NCBI RefSeq assembly: GCF_040958095.1 | Contig: NC_091181.1 | Location: 23,627,026 to 23,691,025 of the forward strand | Direction of reading: 5' to 3' | DNA from: Procambarus clarkii | Taxonomy: Eukaryota > Arthropoda > Malacostraca > Decapoda > Cambaridae | Length of the DNA: 64,000 bases | Shown: piece by piece, positions 58,815-64,000 of the stretch | How positions within the stretch are numbered: the first letter of the stretch is position 1 | Layout: each line of letters starts with the position of its first letter | The notes under the pieces: model-generated | The model's input: the letters and a program-made list of their open reading frames with translations, nothing else | Database searches by the model: none | Told to the model about the DNA's origin: nothing | Position numbers and translations under genes: made by a program

Positions 58815-61724
58815 CGTCTTCTCTTTATTTAGATTTCACGTGGTGGATTCTTCGTGACCTCCATAACAGTGACCATTTCCCCATCCTTGTCACCTTTTTC
58901 TCTTTTCACCCTTCTCTCTCCTTCCCTAGGTGGCAGTTTGTCAAGGCTGACTGGAATCTATTCACTCTACATGCTACTCTTTCTGACCTCTTCTGTCTGC
59001 CTCATCGTCGAGCCCTACTCCTTTTTTCATCACACCATATTAGACGCTGCCCTCCACTCTATTCCTTGCTCTACCTTCAGGGGCATGCGGAAGTGCGTTC
59101 CCAGGTGGAATGCTGGGTGTTTCGACTGTCCTCTGTAAGAGTGCAGCCTGGAAGAAAGACAGATGCGGACAGACGGCTGTTTTCTTTTGTTTTATAAGGT
59201 GACTGCGGTCCGTACGGTTAAACGTGAGAGTTGGAAATCTTTTGTCTCCACCATTACGTCTGATATTCTTCTGCCCCAGATCTGGAAGAAAACCCGTAAG
59301 ATTGCGGGTAAGTTTGTTCCAGATGTCTCACCAGTCCTTCATTTCCATGGTTCTATTGTGGCGGATCCTGTGTTAGTCGCCATCGCCACCGAACTGTGTT
59401 CCTCTCTTTCGACTGGTGGCTCCAGTTCTAGTCTTCCTCCATCTTTCCTTATTCGTAAGCACCTTCATGAATCTTGTCCTATAGATTTTCGCATGCATCT
59501 CCAGCTTCTCTATAATGATCTCTCTCTCCGAACACCAGTCTGCCCTGACTCTCTGCGGTTCTATGGCAGCGGGCTCAGAAAGCGAAACATCTCCTAATGA
59601 ATTTCACCTCTCTCAATGCATGGTTTCAGTATATACTGAATCTGTTTAACCATATCTGGCAGTCATCATCTGTCCCTGAGGACTGGCTTCAGGTGGTGGT
59701 TTTTCCTATTCAGAAACCAGGGTCTCCAGGGACAGCTGCTAAGGACATCTGCCCCATTGCCCTCACGAGTTGCGTCTGCAAACTCTTTGAACGTATGTTC
59801 AATGTCCTTATGATGTTGTACTTGGAACACTATTGCCACCACTTACCTTCTCAATTTGGCTTTTGCATGTGTCATGCAAAATGCTCCATGTTTTGGTGAA
59901 CATGGTCTATATATGTACTGCTTTTGCTGCAAAGACCTCTGTTGTTGCTGTCCTTTTTTTGACCTGAAAAAGGCATATGACACCACCTGGAGATACCATA
60001 TTTTGTCCCAACTCCATTCGTGGTAATCTCCTCCTCTTCCTACGAAGCTTCCGCTCTAATCGTTCCTTTAGTGATGGTTTGTACCATTCTGCCTCTTTAC
60101 GGCAATATGAAGGTGTACCCCACAGTAGTGTTCTGAGCACTTACTAATTTTCCTGGTTGCCCTCAGTGGTCTTCTTTACTCCCTTCCCTCTGGAATCTCA
60201 TCAGCTCTCTATGTTGACAATCTTACCCATTGCTGTCAAGGTGATGACTTGCCTTTCCTTCAACGGCGACTTCAACTTGCGATTGATGCCGTGTCATCCT
60301 GGGCTACCAATCATGGCATCAAGTTCTCTACAACTAAAACTTTTGCGATGACTTTTACTCGGAAGTAGGTCGTTCTTCATCCCCCTTTGTCGCTTTATGG
60401 TAATCCCCTTTTGTGCAAAGATTTTGCTAAACTTATGGAGTTAATCTTTGAAACTCGTTTGTTTTGGTCTCTCCATATCTCTAACCTCTGAGTTGGATGC
60501 TCTAAGGTCCTTAATTTACTTAAGGTAAGTTATACTTCCTTGGGAGCTGATACGAGCACGCTCCACCTTCGTGCTGTCTAAACTCAAGTATGGTTGTCTT
60601 GCTTACTCGTCTGGCTCTCCTACTTCTCTATGCTGTCTTGATGCTCTGCATCGTAATGGGTTATACCTCAGCTCTGGTGCCTTGCATTTGACTCCTACCC
60701 TAAGCCCGTATGATGAAACAGGCATACTGTATCTACAGGATCGCCATGATCGCTACTGTCTTTGCTACATTGCACAGTCCTTACAACACCCTCCTCACTC
60801 TCGCTTATGTCGTACTTTTCCTTGCACACTTTTCTTCACACTTCCGTTCCATTTCCGTCTTCACAGATGGGGTCAAAGTCTGCAGATGGTGTAGCCTGCT
60901 CTGTTGTTTTTCCTGACCACACCTATGTGTCACCTGCATCCAGAGACTAGCATCTCCACAGCAGAACTTTGTGCTATTTTGTATGCTCTTTGTCAACAGC
61001 TTTCTTGCTGTCAATTTTCCTTTATTGTTGTAGTTGACTCTCACAGTGCCCTCATGGCTCTGCAGCCCTTTAATCCAGTTCATTCGGTTGTAGTCGAAAT
61101 TCAACATTGGCTGTTTCTTACCTCCAAAAGATTTAAGACAGTGGAATTTTGCCAGTTTCCCAACCATATTTGTGTGTCCTTAAATGAGCATGTGGACTCT
61201 GTCACTAAGGAGGCTATCTACACTTGTCCCCTTCTCCCTTAAAGGTGTTCCTTATTCTGACTTCTACCCAGTTATTCATTCCTCCATCCTTACCCATTGG
61301 CAGGATTGTTGGTCTTCTGTTACTCGTGACAAACTGCATACTCTTAAAGGTAGTGTGTCCCCATGGCCCTCCTCCCATCACCATAATTGGTGGTGAGAAA
61401 TGGCTCTGATAAGATTACGTATTAGCTATAAATGTTTAATTCATAGGCACTTAATGGAGCGCCGCCCTGCTCTTCATTTTCCAAACTGCATTGTCCCTCT
61501 TACGGTCGTGCATATCCTTGTAGAATGTCCTGACTTCCAGGAGGCGTGTGTGTCTTGTTTCCTGACTGTCCCTCGTGGTCACTTGTTCCTTGATAGAATC
61601 CTTGAGGAATCAGATACCTTTGATATTGTTTGCCTTGTGCACTTTTGTTCTCGAATTGGCATCCTTAGTTATATTTACCATTTTTTTATATCCCACACAG
61701 TTGATGGTGCTTCGTAGCCTTCTG

Positions 61725-61725
<1 letters not shown>
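58815..61725 (+). pseudogene. RNase H-encoding LINE, copy B (right arm)
   Basis: Mirror of 21,056-23,960: EN end 58,855, linker 59,200-59,560, RT 59,600-60,360 (motif C YVDN at about 60,208), thumb 60,571-60,780, RNase H 60,860-61,230 and Cys/His C-terminus 61,400-61,560. Confidence 0.88.
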
Positions 61726-62940
<1,215 letters not shown>

Positions 62941-62963
62941 ATATTGTGCTTGTAACCCATTTT

Positions 62964-63590
62964 CTATGTACGTTTCTCAAAAAACATTATCATCTTTAGC
63001 ATTATCATTATGTTAAACAGGAATAGCTTAGGGAATAGTATAGTGAAAGGATAGAAGAGTGGGGAATATAATATGTGATTTTTGAGAATATACCAACAGT
63101 TTGAGACTTTGCCTGTGTACTGTATGTGAGTGTTCAAATTTAGTCTCTTGTTTATGTATAGGCCAAGGAACTTTTTCATCTTTTTAATAGTAATGTTGAC
63201 ATTATCTATTTGAAGGTGAATTTCATTTCATAATTTACTTCCAAATACAATGTAATAGGTCTTCTCTATATTTAGTTTGTTGGTTGACATCCAACCACAT
63301 CCAGTTTGTTTCAATTTGTTGTTTACAATATTACTTATTGTGTGATGCATTAGAGTTTGAATAGATGAAGGTAGTATCACCAGCAAATAGTATTGGTTTA
63401 AGGATGTTAGAGACATTTGGTAAATCATTGATGTATATAAGCAATAGGAGAGGTTCTAAGATGCTGCCCTGTGGCCCTCCTACGGTTACAGTAGAGATGT
63501 GGGGGGGGGGGGGGTATGTCATTAATGGCTACATATTGGCGTCTATCATTAAGATATGATAGAATATAGTTATCAGGAAGGCCTCAGATT
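62964..63590 (-). pseudogene. CR1/L2-like LINE RT fragment (right arm)
   Basis: Mirror of 19,190-19,815, including the FAGD motif-C change. The poly-G/C run at the motif-B boundary differs slightly in length (GGPQGSILEP here, GGPHGSILEP in the left arm). Confidence 0.85.
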
Positions 63591-63718
63591 CTGTAATGAT
63601 TAAGTTTAAGTAAAAGGTAGGTATGGCTTACAGTATCAAAGCCTGACTGTCAATTATATTAACCTGAATCTGGCAGTTAAATTATCCTGAGACTGGCAAT
63701 TATAAAACTCATATAAAG

Positions 63719-63743
63719 TATATATATATATATATATATATAT
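63719..63743. repeat. (TA)n, outer right end of palindrome B
   Basis: TA array bounding the right arm and foldback MITE copy 4; mirrored by 19,020-19,041. Confidence 0.95.
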
Positions 63744-64000
63744 GTCGTACCTAGTAGCCAGAACGCACTTCTCGGCCTACTATGCAAGGCCCGATTTGCC
63801 TAATAAGCCAAGTTTTCATGAATTAATGTTTTTTCGTCTACCTAACCTACCTAACCTAACCTAACCTAGCTTTTTTTGGCTACCTAACCTAACCTTACCT
63901 ATAAATATAGGTTAGGTTAGGTTAGGTAGGGTTGGTTAGGTTCGGTCATATATCTACGTTAATTTTAATTCCAATAAAAAAAAATTGACCTCATACATAG
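63744..64000. mobile_element. Foldback MITE copy 4, cut by window end
   Basis: GTCGTACCTAGTAGCCAGAA end, GGCCCGATTTGCCTAATAAG block, CCTAACCTAACC then GGTTAGGTTAGG core, about 257 bp before the window stops. The closing end is not visible. Confidence 0.9.

Larger units (their letters stand above)
51470..58815 (+). pseudogene. RNase H-encoding LINE, copy A (right arm)
   Basis: Mirror of 23,961-31,030, read here on the plus strand: gag N-part 52,323-52,520, gag middle 52,977-53,277, gag CCHC part 54,870-55,300, endonuclease 56,180-56,830, linker 56,850-57,370, RT motif A about 57,890, GVPQG-related about 58,060, YVDDLA about 58,150, thumb 58,307-58,730. Interrupted by a CR1/L2 3' end, a 203-bp insertion and the piggyBac-like element. 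Confidence 0.85.

Overview
The window is repeat-dominated eukaryotic nuclear DNA. It most resembles a decapod crustacean, perhaps a crayfish relative. The reasons are long (TA)n arrays, arthropod-type TTAGG telomere-like motifs inside foldback elements, a tRNA-derived SINE of a type I associate with decapods, several LINE families, a Penelope-like element with GIY-YIG endonuclease, and very low coding density. The species call is inference. I see no rRNA, no functional tRNA, no CRISPR and no ordinary multi-exon host gene. The only non-transposon-like gene is a seven-finger C2H2 zinc-finger ORF, present twice.

Layout. (1) 1-9,070: a LINE reverse-transcriptase (RT) remnant and a 24-bp G-rich minisatellite, then palindrome A (arms 1,308-2,652 and 5,703-7,636). 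Each arm carries a 30-bp minisatellite. The centre is (TA)n, a Penelope-like element, (TA)n, a foldback MITE and (TA)n. A CR1/L2-like LINE fragment and a 36-bp minisatellite follow. (2) 9,180-16,400: an internally deleted LINE ('LINE X') ending in a 42-bp minisatellite, a 41-bp minisatellite, a tRNA-derived SINE, and a minus-strand LINE broken mainly by three small frameshifts. (3) 16,400-19,020: palindrome C, built from 260-bp tRNA-Leu-like units with a 240-bp piggyBac-type MITE in one of them, bounded by (TA)n and a second foldback MITE. (4) 19,020-63,743: palindrome B, with arms of about 16.6 kb. The arms hold, in mirror image, CR1/L2-like fragments, two fused RNase H-encoding LINEs (A and B), a 1.5-kb piggyBac-like insertion carrying tandem repeats, a twin-primed LINE fragment, the zinc-finger gene and a LINE X 3' end. 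The centre is a third foldback MITE, split by an intact 980-codon CR1/L2-like LINE. The right arm alone carries an extra 7.28 kb (about 41,432-48,714) and a 203-bp LINE insertion. A fourth foldback MITE starts at the right edge.

How it fits together: copies of one foldback element, whose halves are inverted copies with CCTAA/TTAGG repeats and which always sit in (TA)n, lie at the centre of two palindromes and at both ends of the larger one. This suggests that hairpin-forming elements helped generate inverted duplications. LINE, PLE and piggyBac insertions then layered on top and give relative dates. A haplotype or foldback assembly artefact is the main alternative for palindrome B.
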